A stretch of DNA of 64,000 bases from Lewinellaceae bacterium (GCA_020636135.1 JACJYK010000003.1:248001-312000), one strand, 5' to 3'; shown: positions 1-9,648, counted from the first letter of the stretch. Notes: a model not told the origin generated them from the letters alone. A program made the numbers and translations.

Positions 1-654
1 CAGACCGGAGAAGCAATAGCCCGGTCCGGACGGTGCAATCTTGTCCTGGTCGGGGGCAACTCACCCAAGCGTGTATATCAGCTGCTGACCAAACCTCCTT
101 ACCGCAATGCGGTCTCCTGGGAGAAAGTTTACTTTTTCTTTGGTGATGAACGGTACGTTCCGGCGGATCACGAAAGGAATAATGCCCATATGGCCTGGGA
201 AACCCTGCTCAAACCGCTGGGGATTGACCACAGCAAGGTATTTGTAATGGATACCTCATTAACCCCGGAGGAAACCGCTCATCAATATGCACTTCAAATC
301 GGACGTCATTTTCAGGAACAGCCGGTGTCTTTTGATTTGGTCCTACTGGGACTGGGTGATAATGCCCATACTGCTTCGCTATTTCCGGGCAGTACGGTCA
401 TCAACGAAACAACTCCCACCGTATCAGCCCTGTATGTGCCGGATGAAAAGGAGTTCCGCATCACTTTGACCGCTCCCCTGATCAATCAGGCTCACCGGGT
501 ATCTTTCCTGGCCTTTGGCGTAGCCAAAGCCCTTGCGGTCTATCAGGTGATCGAAGGTGAACGGGATGCCATGTTGTATCCGGCCCAGATCATCCAACCG
601 CTGCACCATCCCGCCGATTGGTTTTTAGACTCACCGGCCGCAGCTCTGCTGTAG
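1..654 (+). CDS. pgl: 6-phosphogluconolactonase, 5' end outside window
   Basis: Hydrolyses 6-phosphogluconolactone to 6-phosphogluconate in the oxidative pentose phosphate pathway, in the cytoplasm. The frame is open from base 1, so the start codon lies upstream; 217 residues are visible of about 235-240 usual for the family, so only the N-terminal strand and helix are missing. The sugar-phosphate loop reads VGGNSPKRVYQLL, followed by the hallmark FFGDERYVP and RNNAHMA segments near the substrate site, then LLGLGDNAHTASLFPG, the most conserved Pgl motif. The glucosidase gene follows 14 nt after the stop. Assignment is secure; only the start is unknown. Confidence 0.95.
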   Translation, partial: QTGEAIARSGRCNLVLVGGNSPKRVYQLLTKPPYRNAVSWEKVYFFFGDERYVPADHERNNAHMAWETLLKPLGIDHSKVFVMDTSLTPEETAHQYALQIGRHFQEQPVSFDLVLLGLGDNAHTASLFPGSTVINETTPTVSALYVPDEKEFRITLTAPLINQAHRVSFLAFGVAKALAVYQVIEGERDAMLYPAQIIQPLHHPADWFLDSPAAALL

Positions 655-668
655 TCAAATTACCGGAT

Positions 669-3269
669 ATGAATCAAGAAAATGCACGGCTGGATGCTCA
701 AGCCTCCGGCCAGGAAAACTGGCTTAAATGGGGACCTTATCTTTCCGAACGACAATGGGGTACCGTCCGTGAAGACTATTCGGCAGATGGGGATGCCTGG
801 AATTATATATCCCACGACATGGCACGATCCCGGGCTTACCGCTGGGGAGAAGACGGGCTATCCGGCATCAGTGATGACCAACAGATCCTGTGTTTTAGTG
901 TTTCCTACTGGAATGGCCGGGATCCAATCCTGAAAGAACGGTTATTTGGCCTGACCAATAAGGAAGGAAATCACGGAGAGGATGTAAAAGAGCTGTACTT
1001 CTATCTGGACAATACACCGTCCCATGCCTGGATGGAACACCTTTATCTGTACCCATGTCAGGCTTTTCCCTACGACGAACTGATCCAGGTAAACGGAAGC
1101 AGAGACCGGCTTCAGCCGGAGTACGAACTGACTGATACCGATTGCTGGAAAAAAGGAGGCTGGTTCGCCTGCCGGACAAGGTATGCAAAAGCTTCTCCTG
1201 ATGACATTCTGATCGAAATCCGGATTTCCAACCACAGCCAGGAGGAACAAACCATTACGGTCCTGCCTACCCTTTGGTTTCGTAATACCTGGATCCTGGA
1301 TGGCAAGCGGCCGGTGATAGTACCCTGTGAGCAAGGGGTGAAGGCCACCCACCCGGAATCAGGCGATACGTATCTATGGTTTGAGCGGCCTGAACATTTG
1401 CTTTTTACCGAAAACGACACCAACATGGAAAGGTGTTTTGGTGTCACCAATGTGTCTCCCTATGTCAAAGATTATTTTCATCGGGTGATTTGCAATGGGG
1501 ATACGAGTGATATTGCCGGAAAGCAAAGTGGAACGAAGTGCGCGCCCGTATATATCCTTAATTTGGGACCAGGAAAATCTTCTACTATACGAGTCAGACT
1601 CACCAATTATGTGCTGGATAATGCATTGAATGAAGAATTATTTTCCAATATTTTAACAAAAAGAAAAAAAGAATCCACTGCGTTCTATCAACAGGTATTT
1701 CAACGGATAAAAAAGGAAAGCATTTCGGATACGGAACAACTGATCCGTCGGCAGGCTTTATCAGGATTGTTATGGAATAAACAATTTTACCGCTATCAGG
1801 TCTCGACCTGGCTGGATGGCGATCCGAATTTACCGCCACCACCACCTGGCCACGATCAGATACGGAATACCGACTGGAGGAATGTAAATGCTGCGGATGT
1901 CATTTCTATGCCGGACACCTGGGAATATCCCTGGTTCGCCGCCTGGGATCTTGCATTCCAATGCGTAGCACTTGCAGCCGTAGATCCTGCCTTTTCCAAG
2001 AAACAACTGTTGCTGCTCCTCCATGAATGGTATCAGCATCCCAATGGAAAAATTCCCGGGTACGAGTGGTCTTTCGACAGCATTAATCCTCCGATCCACC
2101 CCTGGGCAGCTCTGGAAGTTGTCCGCATGGAGTCGGCGATCACTGGCAAACCACTGGATTGTGATTTCTTAAAGCGGTTGTTCCAAAAGATATCACTCAA
2201 TTTTACCTGGTGGGTAGCGCGGGAGGACAGCAATGGCAATAATGTATTTGAGGGTGGGTTTTTAGGTTTGGATAACATTGCCTTGTTTGATCGCGAAAAT
2301 GATATTCCGCCCGGTTGCACGCTGGAACAAGTGGACGGTACGGCATGGATGGCTTTCTACAGCCTGCATATGCTGGAAATAGCACTTACCCTCGCTGCCG
2401 ATGATCCATCTTACGAAGATATGGCCATTAAGTACTTCGAACATTTTGTGAGCATCGCATCGGCCCTAAATGGGATGGCTTCGGAATTATGGGATGACGA
2501 TTCAGGTTTTTTCTACGATCACCTGGAACATGGTTCGGAGATCCTACCCCTCAGGGTCCGGTCACTGGTCGGGCTCAGCACTTTGTTCGCCGTGACCATT
2601 CTGAAAAAACAATACCTGGAGAAAGTGCCTGGTTTTGCACGTCGACTGGAACATTTTGCCAAAGAACGTCATGCTCGTCACCAATACATTGTTTTTGAAG
2701 CTTCTGATCGTACCGGTGATGTCCTGTTGTCTCTTGTTCCTATAGACCGGCTGCAGCGTATACTCCACACATTGTTCGATGAAGCAGAATTTTTAAGCCC
2801 TTTCGGGATCCGTTCGGTATCCAAATACCATCTGGAACACCCGGTAGAAATGCATATCAATGGTGATATTTTCGGCTTGAGATACGAGCCCGGGGAAAGT
2901 GAAACCGGATTATTCGGCGGCAATTCCAACTGGCGGGGACCGATCTGGATACCCACCAACTATCTGCTGATTCATGGTTTGCGGACGTACCACCAGTTTT
3001 ATGGCAAAACATTAACCATTGAGGTTCCGGCTAACTCCGGAAGAACGCTGGACCTCGAAGAAGCTTCCGTAGAAATAGCCCACCGGATATTATCCATTTT
3101 TTCGGCTAACCATCAGGGGGAGCGGCCGGTCCATCAGGATATGGCCTTTTTACAGCTGCCGGAATACCATGATCTGATCCTCTTCTTTGAGTATTTTCAC
3201 GCCGAAACGGGTAAAGGTCTGGGGGCATCACACCAAACCGGATGGACTGCCCTGGCCGGCATCCTGTAA
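669..3269 (+). CDS. GH63/MGH1-like glucosidase
   Basis: Large (866 aa) protein of the glycoside hydrolase 63 / mannosyl-oligosaccharide glucosidase-like superfamily, expected to trim alpha-linked glucose from oligosaccharides or glucosyl conjugates. There is no signal peptide, so it is probably cytoplasmic. An N-terminal beta-rich region (about 1-330) precedes an (alpha/alpha)6 barrel. The barrel has WFAAWDLAF near residue 425, where this clan carries an acidic catalytic residue, EGGFLGLDNIALF, and GGNSNWRGPIWIP near residue 750. I place the start at the ATG at 669, 14 nt after pgl; an in-frame ATG at 618 would add 17 unlikely residues and overlap pgl. It is probably co-transcribed with pgl, which fits a sugar-catabolic role. 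The exact substrate cannot be read from sequence. Confidence 0.85.
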   Translation: MNQENARLDAQASGQENWLKWGPYLSERQWGTVREDYSADGDAWNYISHDMARSRAYRWGEDGLSGISDDQQILCFSVSYWNGRDPILKERLFGLTNKEGNHGEDVKELYFYLDNTPSHAWMEHLYLYPCQAFPYDELIQVNGSRDRLQPEYELTDTDCWKKGGWFACRTRYAKASPDDILIEIRISNHSQEEQTITVLPTLWFRNTWILDGKRPVIVPCEQGVKATHPESGDTYLWFERPEHLLFTENDTNMERCFGVTNVSPYVKDYFHRVICNGDTSDIAGKQSGTKCAPVYILNLGPGKSSTIRVRLTNYVLDNALNEELFSNILTKRKKESTAFYQQVFQRIKKESISDTEQLIRRQALSGLLWNKQFYRYQVSTWLDGDPNLPPPPPGHDQIRNTDWRNVNAADVISMPDTWEYPWFAAWDLAFQCVALAAVDPAFSKKQLLLLLHEWYQHPNGKIPGYEWSFDSINPPIHPWAALEVVRMESAITGKPLDCDFLKRLFQKISLNFTWWVAREDSNGNNVFEGGFLGLDNIALFDRENDIPPGCTLEQVDGTAWMAFYSLHMLEIALTLAADDPSYEDMAIKYFEHFVSIASALNGMASELWDDDSGFFYDHLEHGSEILPLRVRSLVGLSTLFAVTILKKQYLEKVPGFARRLEHFAKERHARHQYIVFEASDRTGDVLLSLVPIDRLQRILHTLFDEAEFLSPFGIRSVSKYHLEHPVEMHINGDIFGLRYEPGESETGLFGGNSNWRGPIWIPTNYLLIHGLRTYHQFYGKTLTIEVPANSGRTLDLEEASVEIAHRILSIFSANHQGERPVHQDMAFLQLPEYHDLILFFEYFHAETGKGLGASHQTGWTALAGIL

Positions 3270-3272
3270 CGA

Positions 3273-5303
3273 TCAGGCTACCTTTTCTTTTATTTTCTTT
3301 TTTAGAGCAAACAACTCATCACGGTACTGAGCAGCCGCGATAAAATCGAGTTCCTTCGCTGCTTTACGCATCTTATCCTCAGTCTCAGCAATGACTTTCT
3401 CCAATTGATCCCTGGTCATATAATCGACGATGGGGTCTGCCGCAATGGACGGTTCATCGGGTTCAATGTAGGCACGTGATTTCCCTTGTCCCCTGATATC
3501 CAGAATGGATTTCTGTGCCAGGATCTCTTCCTTTGTTTTGGTTATGGTCGTTGGCGTAATGCCATGCTCTTCGTTATAGGCCATCTGAATGCTGCGCCGG
3601 CGGCTGGTCTCATCCATAGTCTGCTGCATGGATTCGGTGACCTGATCGGCATAGAAGATAACCAATCCGTTGGCATTACGGGCTGCACGGCCGGCTGTCT
3701 GCGTCAGAGAACGGTCATTGCGCAAAAAACCTTCTTTATCGGCATCCAGAACAGCGACCAGGGATACTTCCGGTAAATCCAGGCCTTCCCGTAATAAGTT
3801 TACCCCAACCAGCACATCAAAACCACCTAAACGCAGGTCCCGGATGATCTCCACACGGTCCAGGGTATCTACCTCCGAGTGGATGTAACGCACCCGGATA
3901 TGTAATTTGGCCAAATATTTTGTAAGCTCTTCCGCCATCCTTTTGGTCAGTGTGGTCACCAGGATACGTTCGTTCCGCTGGATGCGTTCATTGATCTCCT
4001 CCAGCAGGTCATCGATTTGATTAAGCGATGGACGGACTTCTATTGGTGGATCCAATAAACCCGTTGGACGGACGATTTGTTCGACCACTACCCCGCCGGT
4101 TTGTTCCAGTTCATAATCACCCGGTGTCGCGCTGACAAAAATGACCTGGTTGATCAGGCCCTCAAATTCATTGAAATTAAGTGGCCGGTTATCCAGCGCT
4201 GAGGGCAGCCGGAAACCATAGTTCACCAGGTTTATTTTTCTTGCCCGGTCACCACCCCACATACCCCTTACCTGAGGAATCGTGACGTGGCTCTCATCGA
4301 TTATCATCAGATAGTCATCCGGAAAGTAATCGAGAAGGCAAAATGGACGGGTACCTTGTTGCCGGCCATCGAAAAAGCGGCTGTAATTCTCTATGCCATT
4401 GCAGTAGCCCAACTCACGCATCATCTCCACATCAAATGCTACCCGCTCTTTGATTCGCTTTGCTTCCAGATAGCGGCCCTCCTGTTCAAAAAACCGCTCA
4501 TGTTCCACCAGCTCATCCTCAATATCCCGGATAATCATTTTCAGACGATCCTTCGGGGCGATGTAGAGATTAGCCGGAAAAATGGCCGCATGGGTCAGAT
4601 CATCCAGATGTTTTCCGGTGTCCGGATCGATCATTTCGATGCTTTCAATTTCATCGCCAAAGAATGTGATCCGGTATCCATAATCAATGTATGGCAAATT
4701 GATCTCAACACTGTCTCCCCGCACCCGAAACTGTCCCCGCGTCAGCATAAGTTCGGTACGACTGTACAGGCTTTCAACCAGGCGGTACAGAAACTGATTG
4801 CGGGCCAGGACTTTTCCGGTTTCTATGCGGATGATTCCGGCTTTATAATCTTCCGGATTTCCCATACCATAAATACAGGATACCGAGGCAACAATGATAA
4901 TATCGCGTCGGCCGGAAAGCAACGTTGAGGTGGCCCGCATCCGCAACTTGTCCACTTCTTCATTGATCGAAAGATCCTTCTCGATGTAGGTGTCGGAGAC
5001 ATGGATGTATGCTTCAGGCTGATAATAGTCGTAATAGGATACGAAGTATTCTACGGCATTATCGGGAAAAAATTCTTTGAACTCGGCGTACAGCTGAGCA
5101 GTCAGGGTTTTGTTGTGCGTGAGGACCAGTGTTGGTTTTTGCACCTCATTGATTACATTGGCCACCGTGAATGTCTTACCTGATCCGGTGACACCCAACA
5201 GTACCTGGGATTTTTCTCCCTGGTTGATACCTGCAACCAGTTGGCGGATGGCTTCCGGTTGATCCCCGGTGGGATGATACTTTGATTCCAGTTGATACGG
5301 CAT
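3273..5303 (-). CDS. uvrB: excinuclease ABC subunit B
   Basis: Damage-verifying helicase-like subunit of UvrABC nucleotide excision repair. Walker A (GVTGSGKT, residues 37-44), the Tyr-rich beta-hairpin (YFVSYYDYYQPEAY, near 90-105), the DESHVTIPQ Walker B-type segment, helicase motif VI (QTAGRAARN) and a C-terminal UVR motif (about 640-675) are all in order. The length, 676 aa, is normal. It runs convergent to the glucosidase gene with only 3 nt between stop codons, so the two transcripts must overlap or end inside each other. No clear -7 element was found upstream of 5303. Confidence 0.98.
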   Translation of the reverse strand: MPYQLESKYHPTGDQPEAIRQLVAGINQGEKSQVLLGVTGSGKTFTVANVINEVQKPTLVLTHNKTLTAQLYAEFKEFFPDNAVEYFVSYYDYYQPEAYIHVSDTYIEKDLSINEEVDKLRMRATSTLLSGRRDIIIVASVSCIYGMGNPEDYKAGIIRIETGKVLARNQFLYRLVESLYSRTELMLTRGQFRVRGDSVEINLPYIDYGYRITFFGDEIESIEMIDPDTGKHLDDLTHAAIFPANLYIAPKDRLKMIIRDIEDELVEHERFFEQEGRYLEAKRIKERVAFDVEMMRELGYCNGIENYSRFFDGRQQGTRPFCLLDYFPDDYLMIIDESHVTIPQVRGMWGGDRARKINLVNYGFRLPSALDNRPLNFNEFEGLINQVIFVSATPGDYELEQTGGVVVEQIVRPTGLLDPPIEVRPSLNQIDDLLEEINERIQRNERILVTTLTKRMAEELTKYLAKLHIRVRYIHSEVDTLDRVEIIRDLRLGGFDVLVGVNLLREGLDLPEVSLVAVLDADKEGFLRNDRSLTQTAGRAARNANGLVIFYADQVTESMQQTMDETSRRRSIQMAYNEEHGITPTTITKTKEEILAQKSILDIRGQGKSRAYIEPDEPSIAADPIVDYMTRDQLEKVIAETEDKMRKAAKELDFIAAAQYRDELFALKKKIKEKVA

Positions 5304-5440
5304 GATAACTACAGATCAAAAACATAAAAATACGAACATTCAATCCATGGTTGGGGTTTCAAAAGCAACAGGTTTTCCTGCATTCGCTAAGAGAACCGGT
5401 AATGAAAACAGATTTTGTGTTATAAACAGATGCTACGTAG

Positions 5441-6238
5441 ATGAAAGAACCAGAATATCCAGGCACGGTACCGTTGTATTATAAACGATATGGAGAAGAA
5501 CACCATAAAACCATTGTGATCCTGCATGGTTTGTTCGGTAGCCTCGATAACTGGCACACTTTTGCCCGGCGCTTAAGCAGTACTTATCAGGTCATTGCCG
5601 TGGATCTGCGCAATCATGGTCGTTCTCCGCACACCGGGACTTTTAATATGACCGCGATGCGGGATGATCTTTTACGTTTATGGGATGAGTTGAGCCTGGA
5701 GCAAGCCGTGCTGATGGGGCATTCACTGGGAGGCAAAGTTGCCATGGCCTTTGCCACAGCGTATGAAGATCGCTTATCCGCTTTGGTTGTTCTTGACATC
5801 AGTCCACGAAGCTACCCCCGTGGTCACGACGTGTATTTTGATGCCATGTTATCCATGCCGCTTAACCTTGAAAGCCGGCAGGAAGCCGACCAATGGCTCT
5901 CAAAAACGGTTAAAAGCATGCCTATCCGGCAATTTTTAATGAAAAATCTGGAACGTACTGAAACCGGTTACTCCTGGAAGTTCAATTTGAACGTCCTGTA
6001 TGATCAATACGATGCGGTGATTGGTCCGGTTGAGATCCTGCAACCTTTGTCGGTGCCGGCATTATTTGTTCGCGGAGCTAAATCAACTTACATTTCGGAT
6101 GATGATTTAGCTTTGATCCGGGAAACGTTTTTGAATGTTGATATCGTTACTATTGGAAATGCCGGGCATTGGGTCCATGCCGAAGCGCCCGATGCATTAT
6201 TGGCTGCATTGACGGCATTTCTTTATGTTCACATTTAA
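5441..6238 (+). CDS. alpha/beta hydrolase, YbfF-like
   Basis: A 265-aa cytoplasmic serine hydrolase of the alpha/beta fold, closest in feel to YbfF-type esterases. The oxyanion segment HGLFGSLDNW is near residue 29, the nucleophile elbow GHSLGG has Ser95, and the catalytic His lies in GNAGHWVHAEAP near residue 243. The substrate cannot be told from sequence; short-chain esters or acyl-CoA are typical for the subgroup. It starts a rightward run with the S41 protease (21-nt gap) and tsaB. The 137 bp upstream, shared with the divergent uvrB, shows no exact TAnnTTTG. Confidence 0.85.
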   Translation: MKEPEYPGTVPLYYKRYGEEHHKTIVILHGLFGSLDNWHTFARRLSSTYQVIAVDLRNHGRSPHTGTFNMTAMRDDLLRLWDELSLEQAVLMGHSLGGKVAMAFATAYEDRLSALVVLDISPRSYPRGHDVYFDAMLSMPLNLESRQEADQWLSKTVKSMPIRQFLMKNLERTETGYSWKFNLNVLYDQYDAVIGPVEILQPLSVPALFVRGAKSTYISDDDLALIRETFLNVDIVTIGNAGHWVHAEAPDALLAALTAFLYVHI

Positions 6239-6259
6239 TTCATAATCAGAATTATTCTT

Positions 6260-7888
6260 ATGCGCAAGATCACTCGTATTCTCCTTCCGGTTCTTATACT
6301 CATGTTGATGGCATTTGCCGGGACACCTAATAAGTACTTCGAGATCAGCAAGAACATTGAAATCTTCACCAATCTGTACAAAGAGTTAAATCTCTATTAT
6401 GTAGATGAAGTGGATCCGGCGAAACTGATGCGTATCGGTGTTGACGCGATGTTGGAACACCTGGATCCCTATACCAACTATTTCTCTGAAAATCAGATCG
6501 AGGGATGGCGGTTTATGTCCGAAGGCCGCTACGAAGGCCTGGGGGCAGAGACCAAACTGATCGACAATTACCTGACGATTACTGACTTGATTGATGGTGC
6601 TCCGGCTGAGGCATCCGGGTTGAAAATTGGGGACCAAATTGTTAAGGTAGACGGAAGATCTACGGAAGGGAAAAACAAGGTTGAGGTAGAAACCATGATG
6701 CGCACGGTACCCAGCCCTGAAATCAAACTGGATGTGATGCGGATCGGGCAAAAGAAATCCATTCCTATAACATTGACCCGTGCAGAGATTAATGACAGCA
6801 ATGTCCCATATCATGGCATGGTCTCTGACGGAATTGGCTACGTGATACTGACTACGTTCACTGAAAATGCCGGTAAAAATGTCGGGGATGCCATTCGCGA
6901 TTTGAAAAAAGAAAATCCGGAATTAAAGGGCGTCATACTTGATTTGAGAAATAACGGAGGTGGATTGCTGCGTGAAGCCGTCAGCATTTGCAACTTATTT
7001 ATTCCCAAAGATGCCCTGGTGGTAACCACCAGGGGTAAAGTACAGGAATGGGATCGTGAATTCAAGACGACCGGTGTGCCGGCCTTTCCTGACCTTCCCG
7101 TAACGGTCCTGGCTAATAAGATGACAGCTTCAGCATCAGAGATCGTCTCCGGTGTATTGCAGGATTACGATCGGGGGGTTATCATCGGACAGCGTACCTA
7201 TGGCAAAGGCCTGGTTCAGAATACGCGGGATATTGGCTACAATTCACAACTTAAACTAACCACTGCCAAATACTACATCCCCAGTGGACGTTGCATTCAG
7301 AGTGTGGCTTATCAGGATGGTGAACCGGTAGATGTGCCGGATGATCAACGTGCTGCATTTAAAACCCGCAACGGACGAAAAGTCCTGGATGGCGGGGGCG
7401 TGACACCGGATGTTAAGATGGACCATGCCGATATTCCGGACCTGATCACTCAGCTGGAGGATCAGAATATGATTTTCAAATACGTGAACATGTATCAGCA
7501 AAATCATGAAAGCATCGGTGATCCGCAGGAATTCCGTTTTGATGACTTCGACGGTTTTAACCAGTTCCTGCAGGCCAATGGATTTGTTTATCACAATCCG
7601 GCCTACCGGAAACTGGACGAAGCGGTGCAGGTTATGGAAAAGGATCAGCAATCAAGCTATTTACCTCAACTCCAACAGTTGCAAAACGAATTGACCCAGT
7701 CCAACAATGCTGTTTTCGATACCAACAAAGAAATGATTCTGAAAACCATCGCTTCACAAATTGTTGCACGATATTATCCGGAGAAGGATAAGATCCTGTA
7801 CAAATTGCGGCACGATAATGAGGTTAAGAAAGCCGTGGAGGTGCTGCAAAATTCAGCTGGTTACCAACAAATATTAGCGGGAAAGTGA
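6260..7888 (+). CDS. S41 family C-terminal processing protease
   Basis: A 542-aa exported carboxyl-terminal processing peptidase (CtpA/Prc family). A signal peptide or N-terminal anchor (residues 1-20, LLPVLILMLMAFAG) is followed by a short helical domain, a PDZ domain (about 85-170) and the S41 fold. The catalytic Ser is in TASASEIVSG (about 291-293) and the catalytic Lys in TYGKGLVQ roughly 25 residues later. A C-terminal helical extension of about 150 residues is typical of Bacteroidetes versions. It likely trims envelope proteins in the periplasm. Its TGA overlaps the GTG start of tsaB (GTGA), indicating translational coupling. Confidence 0.92.
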   Translation: MRKITRILLPVLILMLMAFAGTPNKYFEISKNIEIFTNLYKELNLYYVDEVDPAKLMRIGVDAMLEHLDPYTNYFSENQIEGWRFMSEGRYEGLGAETKLIDNYLTITDLIDGAPAEASGLKIGDQIVKVDGRSTEGKNKVEVETMMRTVPSPEIKLDVMRIGQKKSIPITLTRAEINDSNVPYHGMVSDGIGYVILTTFTENAGKNVGDAIRDLKKENPELKGVILDLRNNGGGLLREAVSICNLFIPKDALVVTTRGKVQEWDREFKTTGVPAFPDLPVTVLANKMTASASEIVSGVLQDYDRGVIIGQRTYGKGLVQNTRDIGYNSQLKLTTAKYYIPSGRCIQSVAYQDGEPVDVPDDQRAAFKTRNGRKVLDGGGVTPDVKMDHADIPDLITQLEDQNMIFKYVNMYQQNHESIGDPQEFRFDDFDGFNQFLQANGFVYHNPAYRKLDEAVQVMEKDQQSSYLPQLQQLQNELTQSNNAVFDTNKEMILKTIASQIVARYYPEKDKILYKLRHDNEVKKAVEVLQNSAGYQQILAGK

Positions 7889-8580
7889 TTGCAGCTGAGG
7901 ACCAGCCTGTGCTCCTGCATCTTGAAACGGCAGAACAAGGTTGTTCTGTGGCATTGAGCAGGGGTAATACGCTTATATATACGTCAGCGGATCCGTTGTC
8001 TTTCCGGCATACTTCTCAATTACCATTGCTTATTAAGGATGCGATGGAAGATCAGCAGATGGACTGGACACAGATCAAGGCAGTTGCTATCTGTGATGGT
8101 CCTGGATCCTATACCGCATTGCGCGTCGGTGCTTCCATGGCCAAGGCCATTTGTTACGCGCATCATATCCCGCTGATTGCGGTTCCCACACTAGACCTGA
8201 TTTATGGCGCCATGGACACCGGAAGCCCGGAAGCGATTTATGTCGCTACCCTGGATGCGCGTCGTGAGCGGGTTTTTTACGCTCTGTACGATGCATCCGG
8301 CAATTGTTTGGAAGGGCCGGATTTAAGCCGGATCGACGCATTGATCCAGCGCATTGCATCGCAGGAAGTCCGTGCAGGAGGAAGTGGCGTGATCAATCAG
8401 CCGGAGCTTTGGATACATCCGGACAACGTCATCCGCCTGGATCCAGTCCGATATTCAGCAGCAGAAATGACGGGACCCGCCTTGCAGCGATTTGCCCGGG
8501 GTATGTTTGAAGATCTCTCTACCTACGCACCTAATTATTTGCTGCGACCGAACATTACTACCCCCAGGCAGGCCAGGTAA
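7885..8580 (+). CDS. tsaB: tRNA threonylcarbamoyladenosine biosynthesis protein TsaB
   Basis: Scaffold partner of TsaD, needed with TsaC and TsaE for N6-threonylcarbamoyladenosine at position 37 of ANN-decoding tRNAs. The ASKHA-fold motif DGPGSYTALRVG (about 73-84) is diagnostic, and the N-terminal LHLETAEQGCSVAL strand region fits. Length is 231 aa. It begins with GTG at 7885, overlapping the protease stop by 4 nt; no ATG is better placed. The C-terminus (NYLLRPNITTP) is the usual YLR motif. No terminator is obvious after 8580. Confidence 0.93.
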   Translation: MIAAEDQPVLLHLETAEQGCSVALSRGNTLIYTSADPLSFRHTSQLPLLIKDAMEDQQMDWTQIKAVAICDGPGSYTALRVGASMAKAICYAHHIPLIAVPTLDLIYGAMDTGSPEAIYVATLDARRERVFYALYDASGNCLEGPDLSRIDALIQRIASQEVRAGGSGVINQPELWIHPDNVIRLDPVRYSAAEMTGPALQRFARGMFEDLSTYAPNYLLRPNITTPRQAR

Positions 8581-9090
8581 GTCTATCTGGTACTCTGTTC
8601 ATTTAGACTCCAGTTCAACTCCGTTAATGATGCCGGATGCGATCATGATACGGTGGAATTACAACTATCCATTACTTGATTTACGGATTATGAGGTTATT
8701 ACGGAACCGGATAACACGTATTGATGTTTATCGTAATACCAATGCATTATAAGATTTAATAATGTATAATGGTCATACAATTGATGCCGGTTCAAAGGAG
8801 TCTTTCGTATCCGTGAGTGGTCAAATAATCTTACTGGCGGGATTTAGGGCTGGGTCGGTATATGACAACGAATGATGTAAAGATGCGTATAGCAAACGAT
8901 ATAGCCAGGAAAGCCATTTTCAGGCACCTATCCTACCTATATAAGGCCATTCTTTATACATATTCAACCAATTCATATAAATAAGTGTTGAATGTGATAA
9001 CATTATAATTTAAAAAGTTTTCTAATAAGTGAGTTTGGTACAGTTTTGGTTGCAGTTAGAGCTGATTCCTTGACCGTAAAACCATCTTGT
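8581..9090. other. 510-bp intergenic region before first ArsR gene
   Basis: No convincing coding region was found: the short open frames have no recognisable features. Notable content is near the right end. An imperfect inverted repeat occupies 8959-8996, and a small one (AATGT-GATA-ACATT) lies at 8991-9004. The stretch 8935-9030 is AT-rich. No tRNA, terminator or exact TAnnTTTG was seen. Confidence 0.6.
8959..8996. repeat. inverted repeat upstream of ArsR-type gene 1
   Basis: CATATTCAAC (8959-8968) and GTTGAATGTG (8987-8996) are reverse complements at 9 of 10 positions, separated by 18 bp. ArsR-family repressors commonly bind inverted repeats near their own promoters, so this may be an autoregulatory operator. 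It lies about 95 nt before the start codon. The assignment is inference. Confidence 0.4.
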
Positions 9091-9429
9091 ATGAAAAAGC
9101 AGAAAAATGAAATTGTTTCGTTAAAGAAAGGAGGTAAGGAGATCCAGCTTGACTATGCTGATCTCCGAAAAGCAGTGTTGGTGCTGCGGGCTGTCAACCA
9201 CAAACTACGTCAGCGTATCATTGATCTACTGGAAGAAAATGATTCGATGACTGTGACTGACATTTACATTAAACTTAGGCTGGAGCAATCGGTAGCCTCC
9301 CAACATTTAGCCATCTTAAGACGTGCTGGTGTAGTTACAACTGAACGGCAAGGAAAATTTATTTATTACCGTATCGACCGTGATAGACTTGCACAAATTT
9401 CGAGATTGGTTGAAGAATTAGCTGATTAA
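9091..9429 (+). CDS. ArsR-type winged-helix regulator 1, cysteine-free
   Basis: A 112-aa winged helix-turn-helix protein of the ArsR/SmtB fold. The recognition region SVASQHLAILRRAGVV and the wing RQGKFIYYRI are clear. It has no Cys at all, and the alpha-3 position that carries CxC in metal sensors reads MTVTDIYIKL, so classical thiol metal sensing is excluded. I choose the ATG at 9091; a TTG at 9046 would add 15 residues with no family support. It stands alone, 219 nt before a paralogue with the same layout. No target gene such as a transporter is adjacent. The regulated pathway is unknown. Confidence 0.8.
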   Translation: MKKQKNEIVSLKKGGKEIQLDYADLRKAVLVLRAVNHKLRQRIIDLLEENDSMTVTDIYIKLRLEQSVASQHLAILRRAGVVTTERQGKFIYYRIDRDRLAQISRLVEELAD

Positions 9430-9510
9430 ACCGTTAGTTGATGGTGAATTTTACATCTCTTTGAAATTCAATATTTTAGCTTATAGGTAAATTGAATTAG
9501 ACATGGGCCA

Positions 9511-9567
9511 AATTTGCGATTGAAGTACAACAACGCTTCAATCAGTTACAAATTGCAAGTTTTTTTA
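9511..9567 (+). terminator. nested inverted repeat plus T-run between the ArsR genes
   Basis: GATTGAAG (9518-9525) and CTTCAATC (9536-9543) form a perfect 8-bp stem over a 10-nt loop. They are flanked by AATTTG (9511-9516) and CAAATT (9549-9554), and a run of seven T follows at 9560-9566. The T-run suggests a terminator for regulator 1. The TTGAA/TTCAA half-sites could instead be an operator for regulator 2, whose promoter is just downstream. Confidence 0.4.
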
Positions 9568-9576
9568 ATGTTTTGC

Positions 9577-9607
9577 TTTGTAGATTCATTCATTTGGCGC
9601 ATATTTG
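9577..9607 (+). promoter_or_regulatory. promoter of ArsR-type gene 2
   Basis: TTTG at 9577-9580, a 19-nt spacer, then CATATTTG at 9600-9607. This matches the Bacteroidetes primary sigma consensus (-33 TTTG, -7 TAnnTTTG) at 11 of 12 counted positions (6 of 6 fixed bases in the -7 box except the first). The expected leader to the ATG at 9649 is about 35 nt. Confidence 0.6.
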
Positions 9608-9648
9608 TCGAGCTAGACTTAATAATTCAAAATACTTAAAGCTGCAAT

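Noticed and set aside
3471..3482. CACGTG hexamers at 3474, 25635 and 45973 as further parS sites
   Set aside because: Flanking bases do not extend the palindrome beyond the hexamer.
4287..4928. 213-aa open frame on the plus strand
   Set aside because: Entirely antisense within uvrB, with no family features and no promoter; a shadow frame.
8492..8752. 86-aa open frame after tsaB
   Set aside because: Overlaps tsaB out of frame and continues into non-coding DNA; no features.
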